DNA of 64,000 nt from Polynucleobacter sp. 80A-SIGWE (lineage in GTDB: Bacteria; Pseudomonadota; Gammaproteobacteria; Burkholderiales; Burkholderiaceae): positions 186,001 to 250,000 of the forward strand of contig NZ_JACVOR010000001.1 of assembly GCF_018882295.1 (NCBI RefSeq), read 5' to 3'. The position numbers were made by a program, and so were the translations under genes. Numbering within the stretch: position 1 is the first letter of the stretch; each line of letters starts with the position of its first letter. Positions 44,350-54,015 of this stretch are shown piece after piece. The notes under the pieces were generated by a model. That model had not been told where the DNA came from. It saw nothing but the letters and a program-made list of their open reading frames with translations, and searched no databases.

Positions 44350-45249
44350 ATGACTTGGTTACAAAACGTTTTTAATTTTCTAGCGCTGAACTTGCTGCGT
44401 CTTTTTGCATTTCTGCCCTATACCTTCACCATTTACATTGGCTATGGTCTCGGCTGGTTAGTAGCGCATATACCAAATGAGCGTGTAAAGGTTGTTAAAA
44501 CCAACCTACGCCTTTGCTTTCCCAATCTGAGCGAAGATGAAATTGATGTACTTGCACTAGAGCATTGGAAATTATTTGGACGCAGCGTAATTGAGAGAAG
44601 TCGGATTTGGCTCGGCAGCGGAAAACAAATTACTGACATCGTCACGATTAGCTCCGCAATTACATTGGGCGATCGCAAGCCGCGACTCTTAATCAATCCT
44701 CACTTTGTAGGACTCGAGGGCGGCTTCATGGCGCTTTCTGTTTTGGCCAGTCAGCATGATTGGCCACGCGGTGCTGGTCTCTACCAAAACATGAAGAACC
44801 CATTCTTTAATCAAAAGATGATTGAATGGAGAAATCGTTTTGGGGGCAAATCGATTGAGAGACAAAGTCGCTTACGTGATTTGATTCGTGAAATTCAAAC
44901 GGGTAACTTTATTTTTATTGCGCCTGATATTGATCTTGGTCCACGCGACTCTGTTTTTGTTCCCTTCTTTGGAATTCAAACCAATACGATCACTTCGGTC
45001 TCACGCTTGGCTAGACTCAGTGGCGCAGAAGTTTGTCTCATGACCACCACCTTGAATCCGGATCGCAAAGCTTATACCTGCAACATTAGCGCGCCACTTC
45101 CCAACTTTCCAACGGATGATGTGGAAGCCGATACTGCGCGCTTAAACAAATACATTGAAGACCTTGTTAGAGAAAGGCCGGCGGAGTACTATTGGGTACA
45201 TAAACGCTTTAAACATCGGCCGCCTGGCGAGCCAAGTCTTTACAAATAA
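44350..45249 (+). CDS. Lipid A biosynthesis acyltransferase (LpxL/LpxM family), second copy
   Basis: A 299 aa homologue of the preceding gene with catalytic HFVGLE (H-x4-E), [33 protein letters not shown] (read as [17 protein letters not shown]) and the closing [15 protein letters not shown] that marks the family. The two copies share the plan but differ much in sequence, so they probably add acyl chains at different lipid A positions. It lies 11 bases upstream of dapF. Confidence 0.9.
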   Translation: MTWLQNVFNFLALNLLRLFAFLPYTFTIYIGYGLGWLVAHIPNERVKVVKTNLRLCFPNLSEDEIDVLALEHWKLFGRSVIERSRIWLGSGKQITDIVTISSAITLGDRKPRLLINPHFVGLEGGFMALSVLASQHDWPRGAGLYQNMKNPFFNQKMIEWRNRFGGKSIERQSRLRDLIREIQTGNFIFIAPDIDLGPRDSVFVPFFGIQTNTITSVSRLARLSGAEVCLMTTTLNPDRKAYTCNISAPLPNFPTDDVEADTARLNKYIEDLVRERPAEYYWVHKRFKHRPPGEPSLYK

Positions 45250-45260
45250 TTGGAATTCTT

Positions 45261-46163
45261 TTGAGCACGAATTTAAACAAGCCTGCACGCACATTACACT
45301 TCACCAAAATGCATGGTGCCGGCAATGATTTCATTGTACTCAATGGAATTGATCAAGACCTCGGCGACATCACACGTGAGCAGTGGCAAAAACTAGCTCA
45401 TCGCCAATTTGGCATTGGTGCCGATCAAATTCTGCTCGTTGAAAAAGCTACGCGTCCCGACGCCGATTTTCGTTATCGCATCTTTAATGCGGATGGCGGC
45501 GAAGTTGAGCAATGTGGCAACGGTTCACGTTGCTTTGTTCGCTTTGTGCTCGACCAAGGTCTGTCTACAAAGAATCCCTTGCGCGTAGAAGTGGCGCATA
45601 CCGTACTCACCTTGAGATCTCATGATGATGGTCAGGTAGAAGTGGACATGGGCGCACCGATTTTTGAGCATAGCCAAATTCCTTTTAACGCAAGCGGCTT
45701 AGCAAGCAAGCAAGAGTTTCATGAAATGCTCTACGCGCTGCCGATTGCTACGCCCGCTACACACGATAGCTGGATAGGCGTCTTGTCGATGGGCAATCCC
45801 CACGCAGTACAAGTAGTAGGTGATGTTGATAGCGCACCCGTACTCGAAGAGGGTCCATCAATCGAAAAGGACGCAGCATTTCCGAAAAGAGTAAATGCTG
45901 GCTATATGCAAACCCTCAGTCGCAATGAAATCAAATTGCGCGTCTATGAGCGTGGTGCTGGTGAGACTCTCGCTTGCGGCACTGGTGCATGCGCTGCAGT
46001 AGTCTCGGGCATTCGTCGTGGTTTACTCGACTCCCCGGTCAAAGTACATACCCGTGGTGGCGATTTGCTAATTGCCTGGGGTGGCATGATCAATGAGCTT
46101 GCTCAGCCCGTCATCATGACAGGTCCAGCCATTACCGTGTTCGAAGGTGAAACAGTAATCTAA
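45261..46163 (+). CDS. dapF: Diaminopimelate epimerase
   Basis: A 300 aa enzyme that turns LL-DAP into meso-DAP for lysine and peptidoglycan. The two catalytic cysteines are in [13 protein letters not shown] and [12 protein letters not shown]. The protein begins with a TTG codon at 45261, about 16 residues before [11 protein letters not shown], which fits the family; TGGA lies upstream. Its stop codon lies in one arm of a terminator hairpin shared with pyrE. Confidence 0.95.
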   Translation: MSTNLNKPARTLHFTKMHGAGNDFIVLNGIDQDLGDITREQWQKLAHRQFGIGADQILLVEKATRPDADFRYRIFNADGGEVEQCGNGSRCFVRFVLDQGLSTKNPLRVEVAHTVLTLRSHDDGQVEVDMGAPIFEHSQIPFNASGLASKQEFHEMLYALPIATPATHDSWIGVLSMGNPHAVQVVGDVDSAPVLEEGPSIEKDAAFPKRVNAGYMQTLSRNEIKLRVYERGAGETLACGTGACAAVVSGIRRGLLDSPVKVHTRGGDLLIAWGGMINELAQPVIMTGPAITVFEGETVI

Positions 46164-46187
46164 AGAGCGGGGCTGCTCTGTAGATTA
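46156..46187. terminator. Bidirectional terminator shared by dapF and pyrE
   Basis: TAATCTA-A-AGAGC (46156-46168) pairs with GCTCT-G-TAGATTA (46175-46187), a 12-bp stem with one A/G mismatch and a 6-base loop. The dapF stop codon (46161-46163) lies in the left arm and the pyrE stop codon (46185-46187) in the right arm. It should serve both convergent genes. Confidence 0.75.
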
Positions 46188-46853
46188 AATCCCGTACTTC
46201 TCGCGATAGGCTTTTACTGCTGGTAAATAATTTGTTAGCTCGGCATTGCTGGAGGTAGTTAAGAAAGCCATTAAGTCTGCCAAGTTCGCAATTGCCACTA
46301 CTGGCAATCCAAACTCTTGTTCGACAGCTTGTACTGCTGACTTATCACCAATCTCTGTAGCAGTTCCTGATTTTTCCATGCGATCTAAAGCGATTAATAC
46401 CGCTGCTGGCTCAGCTCCTGCATCCCGAATGAGCTTTACAGACTCTCTCACCGAAGTCCCAGCAGAAATCACATCGTCAATGATCACTACTTTGCCTTTG
46501 ACTGGGGCGCCAACCAATGAACCGCCTTCGCCATGATCTTTGGCTTCTTTACGGTTGTAGGCATAAGGCACATTACGGCCATCATCAGCTAAAGCGATCG
46601 CAGTAGCAGCAGCCAAAGTAATGCCTTTATAGGCTGGCCCATAAAGCATGTCGTACTGCAGGCCAGACTCTTGTAAAGCTTTGGCGTAATAGCGACCCAA
46701 GGCACTTAAGCGTGCACCATCATTAAATCCCCCCGCATTAAAGAAATAAGGAGAAAGGCGCCCTGCTTTAGTTTTAAACTCCCCAAACGACAAAACATTT
46801 GCCTCCAGGGCAAATTGAATAAAGTTATCTTGATTAGAATTTTTTGAGCTCAT
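46185..46853 (-). CDS. pyrE: Orotate phosphoribosyltransferase
   Basis: A 222 aa enzyme that joins PRPP to orotate to give OMP in pyrimidine synthesis. The PRPP loop is VVIIDDVISAGTSV. The opening NFIQFALEANVLSFGEFKTKAGRLSPYFFNAG (read as FGEFKTKAGRLSPYFFNAG) is the normal family start. Its ATG is only 8 bases from the divergent xth start and has no well-spaced Shine-Dalgarno sequence, so it could be translated from a very short leader. Its promoter must lie inside xth. Confidence 0.95.
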   Translation of the reverse strand: MSSKNSNQDNFIQFALEANVLSFGEFKTKAGRLSPYFFNAGGFNDGARLSALGRYYAKALQESGLQYDMLYGPAYKGITLAAATAIALADDGRNVPYAYNRKEAKDHGEGGSLVGAPVKGKVVIIDDVISAGTSVRESVKLIRDAGAEPAAVLIALDRMEKSGTATEIGDKSAVQAVEQEFGLPVVAIANLADLMAFLTTSSNAELTNYLPAVKAYREKYGI

Positions 46854-46861
46854 AGGCCTAT
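46852..46861. repeat. Palindrome between divergent pyrE and xth starts
   Basis: ATAGGCCTAT, a perfect 10-bp palindrome that covers the whole gap between two divergent start codons. AGG within it is the only ribosome-binding-like sequence for both genes. It may be chance, or a symmetrical site that serves both. Confidence 0.5.
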
Positions 46862-47644
46862 ATGTTACGCATCATTTCTGCCAACCTCAACGGTATCCGT
46901 TCTGCAGTCAAAAAAGGCTTCATGCCTTGGGTTGTAAAACAAAAGGCCGACTTTGTCTGCATGCAGGAACTCAAGGCTCAGCAAGATGACCTAGAGGATG
47001 CCATCCTCAATCCAGACGGGCTGTATGGCTTCTTTCATCACGCTGAGAAAAAGGGTTACAGCGGTTGTGGCATCTACACCCCTCACAAGCCTGATGAGGT
47101 GCTCTATGGCTATGGCAATGAAGAGTTTGATGCTGAGGGGCGCTATGTAGAGGCTCGATTCAAGAAGCTCTCAGTAATTTCGGTATATATGCCCTCAGGC
47201 TCAAGCTCACCAGAAAGACAGGAGGCTAAATATCGTTATCTAGACTCTTTCCTGCCACACCTAGTTGAACTCAAAAAGTCAGGGCGCGAGATTGTGCTGT
47301 GTGGGGATGTGAATATTGCCCACAATGAGATTGACCTCAAGAACTGGAAAGGTAATCTGAAGAACTCGGGCTTTTTACCGGAAGAGCGGGCTTGGCTGAC
47401 AAACCTATTTGGCAAAGTCGGTTACGTAGATGTCTATAGAAAGCTAGAGCCCGAAGCAACTGAGTCCTGCTACACCTGGTGGAGTAATCGCGGTCAAGCT
47501 TATGCAAAGAACGTTGGCTGGCGCATCGACTACCACATCACCACCCCAGGAATTGCAGCAAGCGCCAAAAATACTGCTGTGTATAAAGATGAGCGCTTCT
47601 CAGATCACGCTCCACTCATGGTGGATTACGACTGGTCTATTTAG
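46862..47644 (+). CDS. xth: Exodeoxyribonuclease III
   Basis: A 260 aa AP endonuclease / 3'-5' exonuclease of base excision repair. Motifs are ISANLNGIRSAVKKGF, CMQELKAQ (metal-binding Glu), YMPSGSSSPERQEAKYRYL (read as SSPERQEAKYRYLD), CGDVNIAHNEIDLKN and RFSDHAPLMVDYD. The length is typical. Its last 8 bases overlap the convergent ampG gene. Confidence 0.95.
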   Translation: MLRIISANLNGIRSAVKKGFMPWVVKQKADFVCMQELKAQQDDLEDAILNPDGLYGFFHHAEKKGYSGCGIYTPHKPDEVLYGYGNEEFDAEGRYVEARFKKLSVISVYMPSGSSSPERQEAKYRYLDSFLPHLVELKKSGREIVLCGDVNIAHNEIDLKNWKGNLKNSGFLPEERAWLTNLFGKVGYVDVYRKLEPEATESCYTWWSNRGQAYAKNVGWRIDYHITTPGIAASAKNTAVYKDERFSDHAPLMVDYDWSI

Positions 47645-48971
47645 CAACCCGTGAATCGTGCTTTTTAAACTCAACTACTTTGAAGTGAATAGTGAGCCAA
47701 ATCAGAATTAATACTGGCGCACCAATAATTGCGGTACTAATAAAAAAGTTTGAGTAGCCAAAGTTGTTTACAAAAACACCTGAAAATCCAGCTAGCCACT
47801 TTGGCAATAAGAGCATCATCGAACTGAATAATGCGTACTGAGTTGCAGAGTATTGAATATTCGTCAGCGCCGATAAGAACGCAATAAAGGCGGCTGAAGC
47901 AATTCCGGAACTCAGATTATCCGCAGAGATTACCCAGATCAAGCCATGCAAGTCATGACCCTGAGTAGCAAGCCAAGCAAATAACAAATTGCTGACGGCC
48001 GATAAAATCGCACCAAGAAATAAAATGCGCATCACTCCGAAGCGCAATGTGAGCACGCCGCCTACAAAGGCTCCGACCAATGTCATCACCACGCCAAAGA
48101 CCTTACTAACTGCCGCCACCTCATCTTTGGTGTAACCCATATCCACATAAAACGGATTGGCCATGATGCCCATCACCACATCACTAATGCGATAGATGGC
48201 AATTAAGGACAAAATCAAAATTGCGTGCCAACCATAGCGTTTAATAAAGTCTGCAAATGGCTCAATCAAGGTTTGATGTAGCCATGCTTTTGCATTACGA
48301 GCTTTTGCAAGCTCAATACGAACAGGCTCTTTACTAAATAAGGTGGTGATCACGCCCACACCAATCGAGAGCGCCATACAAAGATAGGCAAATTGCCATG
48401 CAGCAGGATCATAGCTAGCAGAGCCTGACTCAGCGCGGGCAGCCAACCAAAGAACGCCAGCACCAGCCCAAATTAAAGCGAGTCGATAACCCGTTTGATA
48501 TGTGGCGGCTAATGCCGCTTGATGATCGCTATCTGCAGACTCAATCCGAAAAGCATCCAAAGCAATGTCTTGCGTTGCAGAACCAAAGGCAACCAGGAGT
48601 GCGCACCACACAATCGGCGTAAGCTGAACCTTGGGGTCAATGCTGGCCATACCCACTAGACCTAGAACAATCAGCAACTGTGCAAAGAGAAGCCAGCTAC
48701 GCCTTCTGCCAAATAAAGTAGACAACAAGGGAATGGATAGTCGATCAACCAAAGGAGCCCACATCCACTTAAATGCGTAGATCAAACCAACCCAAGTGAG
48801 ATAACCGATGGTGCTGCGATCAATACCAGCCTCTCTTAGCCAAAAGCTTAGAGTTCCTAAAATCAGTAGTAGCGGTAGACCTGCAGAGAAGCCCAAGAAG
48901 AGCATTCGGAGACAAGGCCATTCGAGATAAACCCGAAAATCTTTCAGCCAGGACTCAACAGTACTAAGCAC
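47637..48971 (-). CDS. ampG: AmpG-type muropeptide permease
   Basis: A 444 aa MFS protein with about 12 membrane helices. Family marks are FLGFSAGLPLLLILGTLSFWL (read as GFSAGLPLLLILGTLSFW), WMWAPLVDRL, TQDIALDAFRIE and DNLSSGIASAAFIAFLS. AmpG imports GlcNAc-anhydroMurNAc peptides released by lytic transglycosylases such as the Slt at 36883-38841. It is last in the run dksA-argB-slmA-metX-metW-ampG, overlapping metW by 8 bases. Confidence 0.9.
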   Translation of the reverse strand: MLSTVESWLKDFRVYLEWPCLRMLFLGFSAGLPLLLILGTLSFWLREAGIDRSTIGYLTWVGLIYAFKWMWAPLVDRLSIPLLSTLFGRRRSWLLFAQLLIVLGLVGMASIDPKVQLTPIVWCALLVAFGSATQDIALDAFRIESADSDHQAALAATYQTGYRLALIWAGAGVLWLAARAESGSASYDPAAWQFAYLCMALSIGVGVITTLFSKEPVRIELAKARNAKAWLHQTLIEPFADFIKRYGWHAILILSLIAIYRISDVVMGIMANPFYVDMGYTKDEVAAVSKVFGVVMTLVGAFVGGVLTLRFGVMRILFLGAILSAVSNLLFAWLATQGHDLHGLIWVISADNLSSGIASAAFIAFLSALTNIQYSATQYALFSSMMLLLPKWLAGFSGVFVNNFGYSNFFISTAIIGAPVLILIWLTIHFKVVEFKKHDSRVAK

Positions 48972-49545
48972 GTCGAACGCGGAACAGCGCTAGGCTTCCA
49001 AAAAGATTAGGCATCAAAGTAACCTGTCGACCCTCATGCAAGATGCATTGATCCAAAATTTGCAATCCTAAGCTCGAAGCCAGTTTTTCAAAATCAGCAA
49101 CAGTGAGAACGCGTACGTTAGGCGTGTTGTACCACTGGTATGGCAAGCTCTTAGAGACAGGCATGCGCCCAAAGCCAACTGCTAGGCGATGAGACCAATG
49201 GCCAAAGTTTGGGAAAGAAACAATGGACTCCTTGCCAACTCGGACTACTTCACGCAAGATCTTTTCAGTTTCGTGAATCGTTTGCAGCGTTTGGGAGAGC
49301 ACTACCGTATCAAAGCTATTGTTCTCAAAGAGCGCTAAGCCCCCTTCAAGATTTTGCTGAATGACGTTCAAACCCTTTTGAGCGCAAGAAAGTACGCGCG
49401 CATCATCAATCTCAACTCCATAAGCATGAACAGGCTTTTTCTTTTGCAAATACTCTAAGAAGCTGCCATCACCGCAACCGAGATCAAGCACTTCACTATT
49501 GGGCGCAATCCAGTTCGCTATTGCGGCAAAGTCTGCGCGCTTCAT
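48964..49545 (-). CDS. metW: Methionine biosynthesis protein MetW
   Basis: A 193 aa methyltransferase-fold protein. The SAM loop is [15 protein letters not shown], and [19 protein letters not shown] and [11 protein letters not shown] are family motifs. MetW works with MetX, possibly by keeping the acyltransferase active; no methylation target has been proven. Its start overlaps the metX stop (ATGA), the usual pairing. Confidence 0.93.
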   Translation of the reverse strand: MKRADFAAIANWIAPNSEVLDLGCGDGSFLEYLQKKKPVHAYGVEIDDARVLSCAQKGLNVIQQNLEGGLALFENNSFDTVVLSQTLQTIHETEKILREVVRVGKESIVSFPNFGHWSHRLAVGFGRMPVSKSLPYQWYNTPNVRVLTVADFEKLASSLGLQILDQCILHEGRQVTLMPNLFGSLALFRVRRA

Positions 49546-50681
49546 GATTTAGCCTCTAGCATTTGTTCAAAATAAGCACGAATCAGATTGTGATAACGAG
49601 GGTCATCTAACAAGAAAGCATCGTGCCCGTGCGGCGCATCAATCTCTGCATAACTCACTTCGCTCTTATTGCTGAGCAAGGATTCCACAATCTCGCGACT
49701 GCGATTAGGCGGGAAGCGCCAATCTGTAGAGAAGCTCACAACTAAAAACTTGGCTTGCACTTCGGCTAAGGCGCGATTCAAGCTGCCCTCGTAACGACGA
49801 GCAGGATCAAAATAATCTAATGCTCTGGTAATCAGCAAATAGGTGTTGGCATCAAAGTAAGTGGAAAACTTATCGCCCTGATGACGCAAATAACTTTCAA
49901 CTTCAAATTCGACATCAAAGCTAAAACGATAGTCTTGAGATTCACCGTTAGGTCTTTGCAACTCGCGCCCAAACTTTTCTGCCATGTCATCGTCAGATAA
50001 ATAGGTAATGTGCCCAACCATACGGGCCAGTTTTAAGCCACGCTTTGGCACCACGCCATGCTCGTAGTAATTGCCGCCATGAAAATCTGGATCAGACAAA
50101 ATGGCATTACGCGCCACTTCATTAAAGGCAATGTTCTGCGCACTCAGCTTTGGCGTAGATGCAATTACCAAGCAATGCGCAAGGCGTTTGGGAAACTGAA
50201 TTGACCAAGCCAATGCCTGCATACCGCCCAAGCTGCCACCCATTACTGCAGCAAAACGACGAATACCTAACTTATCAGCCAAGCGTGCCTGAGTGTTAAC
50301 CCAATCTTCCACCGTAATCACTGGGAAGTCTGCGCCATAAGGCTTGCTGGTGGCTGGATTGATGCTCATTGGACCTGTAGATCCAAAACAAGAACCTAGG
50401 TTATTAACGCCAATAACAAAGAAGTGATCAGTATCAACAGGCTTACCCGGACCAATCATGTTGTCCCACCAGCCAATATCGCTTGCGTCATCTGGGTTGG
50501 GTCCAGCTACATGGTGTGATGCATTCAACGCATGGCAAACCAGTACAGCATTACTTTTATCGGCATTGAGTTTGCCGTAAGTTTCAATAACTAAATCGTA
50601 GCCCGATAAGATGGCGCCACTTTGCAAAGGCAAGGGCTCAGCAAAGTGGATAGTGTTTCTAGAGAGATGTAGCTCGCTCAT
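49542..50681 (-). CDS. metX: Homoserine O-acyltransferase
   Basis: A 379 aa alpha/beta hydrolase-fold enzyme that activates homoserine for methionine synthesis. The nucleophile is the serine in [11 protein letters not shown], and the last His of the triad is in [27 protein letters not shown] is the family loop that contacts the substrate. MetX with MetW in betaproteobacteria often uses succinyl-CoA rather than acetyl-CoA; the sequence alone does not settle it. It overlaps slmA and metW by 4 bases at each end. Confidence 0.93.
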   Translation of the reverse strand: MSELHLSRNTIHFAEPLPLQSGAILSGYDLVIETYGKLNADKSNAVLVCHALNASHHVAGPNPDDASDIGWWDNMIGPGKPVDTDHFFVIGVNNLGSCFGSTGPMSINPATSKPYGADFPVITVEDWVNTQARLADKLGIRRFAAVMGGSLGGMQALAWSIQFPKRLAHCLVIASTPKLSAQNIAFNEVARNAILSDPDFHGGNYYEHGVVPKRGLKLARMVGHITYLSDDDMAEKFGRELQRPNGESQDYRFSFDVEFEVESYLRHQGDKFSTYFDANTYLLITRALDYFDPARRYEGSLNRALAEVQAKFLVVSFSTDWRFPPNRSREIVESLLSNKSEVSYAEIDAPHGHDAFLLDDPRYHNLIRAYFEQMLEAKS

Positions 50682-51334
50682 TCGGATAGAAGAATGCGAA
50701 GGCTAATATCAGACGCTTCAGTAGGAAGCTTCTTGAAGCCGCTACGAGCAAAACGATGCCAGCGGCCCAAGACGTAACTCATTAACATCGCTGCGCGGAT
50801 GCTCACTTCATCTTGAGACACGTTTGCCCATGTGCCACCCTGAGTTTGTGCAATACGCAATGCCTGCTTTAAAGAAGCTTCTACGCGATCAAGCACTTGG
50901 GTAATCCGCTCTTGCAAACGGTCATCCTCTTGCAGTAGAGCATCGCCCAAAAGGACACGAGTCATGCCAGGATTCTTTTCTGCAAAGAATAAAAGCATCT
51001 GCAAAATACCGCGCGCTTGAGCAAGTCCAGACTCTTCCTTCTGATTAATCTGATTAATCAGACCAAAAACTGTTTGCTCGATAAAAGAGATTAAGCCTTC
51101 AAACATCTGCGCCTTACTGGCGAAATGTCGATAGAGAGCCGCTTCTGATACTTGAATTTTTGCTGCCAATGCTGCAGTAGTTACACGCTCACCTTTAGGG
51201 TTTTGCAACATCTCAGCCAACACCTGCAAGATTTGGAGGCGGCGCTCGCCAGGGCGTGGACGCTTACGTGTCTTACCCTCTTCGGCAGCTGTCGCTTCGA
51301 TCTCTGATGCAGTAGGGTCTAAAGAATCACGCAT
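50678..51334 (-). CDS. slmA: Nucleoid occlusion factor SlmA
   Basis: A 218 aa TetR-fold DNA-binding protein. The HTH is [22 protein letters not shown] (read as [19 protein letters not shown]). SLM-site bound SlmA blocks FtsZ over the nucleoid. The first 30 residues are charged and rich in Arg/Lys. It is 22 bases downstream of argB and overlaps metX, as in many betaproteobacteria. A different TetR role is possible. Confidence 0.85.
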   Translation of the reverse strand: MRDSLDPTASEIEATAAEEGKTRKRPRPGERRLQILQVLAEMLQNPKGERVTTAALAAKIQVSEAALYRHFASKAQMFEGLISFIEQTVFGLINQINQKEESGLAQARGILQMLLFFAEKNPGMTRVLLGDALLQEDDRLQERITQVLDRVEASLKQALRIAQTQGGTWANVSQDEVSIRAAMLMSYVLGRWHRFARSGFKKLPTEASDISLRILLSE

Positions 51335-51356
51335 GTATATATCTCTTGTTCAACTC

Positions 51357-52259
51357 TTAGCGGGAGCGAATCATTGTTCCAAACGCTTGCTCTGTCAGAA
51401 TCTCTAACAATAAAGAGTGCTCGATTCGTCCATCAATAATGTGAACTGAATTCACACCACTCTTTGCCGCATCCAATGCAGAGGAAATCTTTGGCAACAT
51501 TCCGCCAGAAATCGTGCCATCAGCAAATAGGCCATCAATCTCACGTGCAGTTAAGTCTGTTAAGAGCGTACCGTTTTTATCCATCACGCCAGGAATATTC
51601 GTCATCATGACCAATTTCTCTGCATGCAAAATTTCGGCCATCTTGCCAGCCACTAAGTCAGCATTGATGTTGTAAGCCTGGCCTTCTTCGCTAAATCCAA
51701 TTGGGGAGATCACCGGAATAAAAGCATCGTCTTGCAATGCTTTTACAACTGCTGGGTTAATTGCTTCGATCTCACCTACAAAACCTAAATCAATCGTTCC
51801 GCCAGCTTTCTTCTCATCAGCAACCAACATTTTCTTCGCACGAATCAAGCCACCATCTTTACCAGTCAAGCCAACAGCCTGACCGCCAAAGTGGTTGATC
51901 AACATCACGATATCTTGCTGCACTTCTCCGCCAAGAACCCACTCCACCACTTCCATGGTTTCTTCGTCGGTTACGCGCATACCTTGAATAAAGGTGCCGG
52001 TCTTGCCAATCTTTTTGAGTGCCTCATCAATTTGTGGTCCACCACCGTGAACAACTACGGGGTTCATGCCAACTAGCTTGAGCAAGATGACATCGCGCGC
52101 AAAACTTTCTTTGAGGCGCTCTTCAACCATAGCGTTTCCGCCGTACTTAATCACGATAGTCTTACCGTGATACGCACGAATGTAAGGCAAGGCCTCGGCC
52201 AAAATCTCCGCCTTCAGTAAAGGAGAGATTTCGCTAATAGATGGGGATTGCTTTGTCAT
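51357..52259 (-). CDS. argB: Acetylglutamate kinase
   Basis: A 300 aa amino-acid kinase that phosphorylates N-acetylglutamate, the second step of arginine synthesis. Motifs are [24 protein letters not shown] and [13 protein letters not shown]. It lies 26 bases downstream of dksA and 22 bases upstream of slmA. An N-terminal helix (about 1-30), as in arginine-inhibited hexameric kinases, suggests feedback control. Confidence 0.96.
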   Translation of the reverse strand: MTKQSPSISEISPLLKAEILAEALPYIRAYHGKTIVIKYGGNAMVEERLKESFARDVILLKLVGMNPVVVHGGGPQIDEALKKIGKTGTFIQGMRVTDEETMEVVEWVLGGEVQQDIVMLINHFGGQAVGLTGKDGGLIRAKKMLVADEKKAGGTIDLGFVGEIEAINPAVVKALQDDAFIPVISPIGFSEEGQAYNINADLVAGKMAEILHAEKLVMMTNIPGVMDKNGTLLTDLTAREIDGLFADGTISGGMLPKISSALDAAKSGVNSVHIIDGRIEHSLLLEILTEQAFGTMIRSR

Positions 52260-52285
52260 TGCTACTTTTTTATTTGATCTGGTAA

Positions 52286-52774
52286 TTAATCGCCAAACAA
52301 CTTTTGACGAAGCTCACGACGCTCTTGTGCCTCGAGAGAAAGATTGGCTGTTGGGCGAGCAATTAAACGATTCAAGCCAATCGGCTCACCAGTTTCTTCA
52401 CACCAACCGTAATCACCAGACTCAATGCGGGCCAAGGCCTGCTCTACTTTTTTCAATAACTTGCGCTCGCGATCGCGTGTGCGCAACTCAAGAGCGTGCT
52501 CTTCTTCAATCGTTGCACGATCCGCAGGATCAGGAACCAAAATGTTTTCACGCAAATGCTCTGTGGTCTCAGAAGCATTTTTCAAAATATCGTCTTTTAA
52601 GGTCAGAAGCTTTTGACGGAAAAAATCAAGCTGAGCCGCATTCATATAGTCCTTTTCGGACATCTTGAGCAATTCAACCTCTGTTAAAGGGGCACCCTTA
52701 GCAGCCTTTGCACTTGCAGCCTTAGTAGGTGCTTTTGCCGTAGCCGTAGATTTCGTTGGTGTTTTTACCGTCAT
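52286..52774 (-). CDS. dksA: RNA polymerase-binding factor DksA, zinc-finger-degenerate
   Basis: A 162 aa DksA. The coiled-coil tip has the required DPADRA (D82, D85, A87). An N-terminal Ala/Lys/Thr tail of about 30 residues is added. Of the four zinc cysteines of E. coli DksA only the first remains (C125 in [11 protein letters not shown]); the others are T128, S146 and A149. It thus belongs to the zinc-independent type. It binds RNA polymerase with ppGpp to control rRNA and amino acid promoters. It is next to a COG0523 metallochaperone gene. Confidence 0.94.
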   Translation of the reverse strand: MTVKTPTKSTATAKAPTKAASAKAAKGAPLTEVELLKMSEKDYMNAAQLDFFRQKLLTLKDDILKNASETTEHLRENILVPDPADRATIEEEHALELRTRDRERKLLKKVEQALARIESGDYGWCEETGEPIGLNRLIARPTANLSLEAQERRELRQKLFGD

Positions 52775-52839
52775 TTCATTCTTTCCATGGTTCTAGACCA
52801 TTATTACTTCATTCTGCCAAACTTTTATCGCCCTTTTGC

Positions 52840-52857
52840 CAATATTTACCAATATTG
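52840..52857. promoter_or_regulatory. Inverted repeat upstream of dksA
   Basis: CAATATT-TACC-AATATTG, a perfect 7-bp inverted repeat in the 113-base gap between dksA and the metallochaperone gene. TTGGCA -35-like sequences lie beside it on the minus strand. It could be a regulatory site for dksA or a weak terminator of the gene before it. Confidence 0.35.
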
Positions 52858-52887
52858 ACCGTGGCGCCGGATTGTACTTTATATTTC

Positions 52888-53949
52888 CTAGGCCAAACAG
52901 CCCTCAAGCCCAGCCAGCAGGGTGTCTTTAGGCAAATCAATGCCAATAAAGACCATCCGAGTTTGCTTCGGTTCGGCACCCCAAATACCGGCTAAATCAC
53001 TCCCCATCATCTGATGGACGCCCTGGAACACGACTTTTCGGTTACTGCCCTTCACATAGAGGACGCCCTTATAGCGCAACATCTTCTCTCCAAAGACCTC
53101 CAAAATGCCTCCCAGAAAGTCCTCTAATTTTTTATGATCAAAGGGTTTATCACTACGAAAAACGAAGGATTGGATGCGGTCTGTATGGCCTGCATGTCCA
53201 TGATGATCGTGACTGTGGTCATGCCCACAAGTGCTGTGATCATGGTGGTCATGGCTGTGATCGTGGCCACAAGTAGCGTGGTCATGATCGTCTTGCTCCA
53301 AGAAGTGGGGGTCTATGTCGAGCTTAGCATTCAAGTTAAAGCCCTTGAGATCCAAAACAGCGTCCAAAGGAACTACTCCTTTAGAGATACCCTGAATTGG
53401 GGCGCGTGGATTCATATGCATTAAGCGATTACGTAAGGCATCCACTTCAGCAGGCGTCACCAAATCGGTCTTGGTAATGAAGATTTGATCAGCAAAGCCT
53501 ACTTGGCGTTGTGCTTCCTCATGCTCAGTCAGTTGCTGTGGACCGTGCTTGGCATCCACAAGTGTCACTACCGCATCCAATACGTAATGATCCGCAACAT
53601 CATCATCCATAAAGAATGTTTGCGCCACTGGCCCTGGATTAGCCACACCAGTAGTCTCGATAACTACGCGATCAAAGCTAATCTTTTTATCTTTACGCTG
53701 TTCCCACAATGAGTTGAGCGCCTCAACCAGATCGCCACGAATCGTGCAGCAAATACAGCCATTACTCATTTGGACAATGTTCTCTTGATTGTCTTGAACC
53801 AAGATGTCGTTATCGATATTCTCTTCGCCGAACTCGTTTTCAATCACGGCAATTTTTTTGCCATGCTCTTCAGTCAAGATGTGTTTGAGCAAAGTCGTTT
53901 TGCCGCTACCTAAAAAGCCTGTGAGAATTGTTACCGGAATTAACGCCAT
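52888..53949 (-). CDS. COG0523/CobW-family GTP-binding metallochaperone
   Basis: About 353 aa. Walker A is [13 protein letters not shown], followed by the metal motif CICC ([11 protein letters not shown]), [11 protein letters not shown] and ITKTDLV. A His/Asp/Cys-rich loop sits between the GTPase and the C-terminal CobW domain. The family inserts Zn, Co or other metals; the His-rich loop and the neighbouring zinc-free DksA favour zinc, without proof. ATG at 53949 or 53952 is preferred; the frame can begin at a TTG at 53964. Confidence 0.9.
   Translation of the reverse strand: MALIPVTILTGFLGSGKTTLLKHILTEEHGKKIAVIENEFGEENIDNDILVQDNQENIVQMSNGCICCTIRGDLVEALNSLWEQRKDKKISFDRVVIETTGVANPGPVAQTFFMDDDVADHYVLDAVVTLVDAKHGPQQLTEHEEAQRQVGFADQIFITKTDLVTPAEVDALRNRLMHMNPRAPIQGISKGVVPLDAVLDLKGFNLNAKLDIDPHFLEQDDHDHATCGHDHSHDHHDHSTCGHDHSHDHHGHAGHTDRIQSFVFRSDKPFDHKKLEDFLGGILEVFGEKMLRYKGVLYVKGSNRKVVFQGVHQMMGSDLAGIWGAEPKQTRMVFIGIDLPKDTLLAGLEGCLA
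53200..53283 (-). repeat. Tandem repeat coding the His-rich loop
   Basis: Two adjacent 42-base units encode [14 protein letters not shown] and [14 protein letters not shown]. They differ in one residue. The repeat supplies most metal-binding residues of the metallochaperone loop and should be prone to copy-number change. Confidence 0.85.
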
Positions 53950-54015
53950 CATTGATCCATTCAAAATCTATAAATACATTCCCCAAATGGGAAACCTTCT
54001 ATCTTACCGAGTTCC

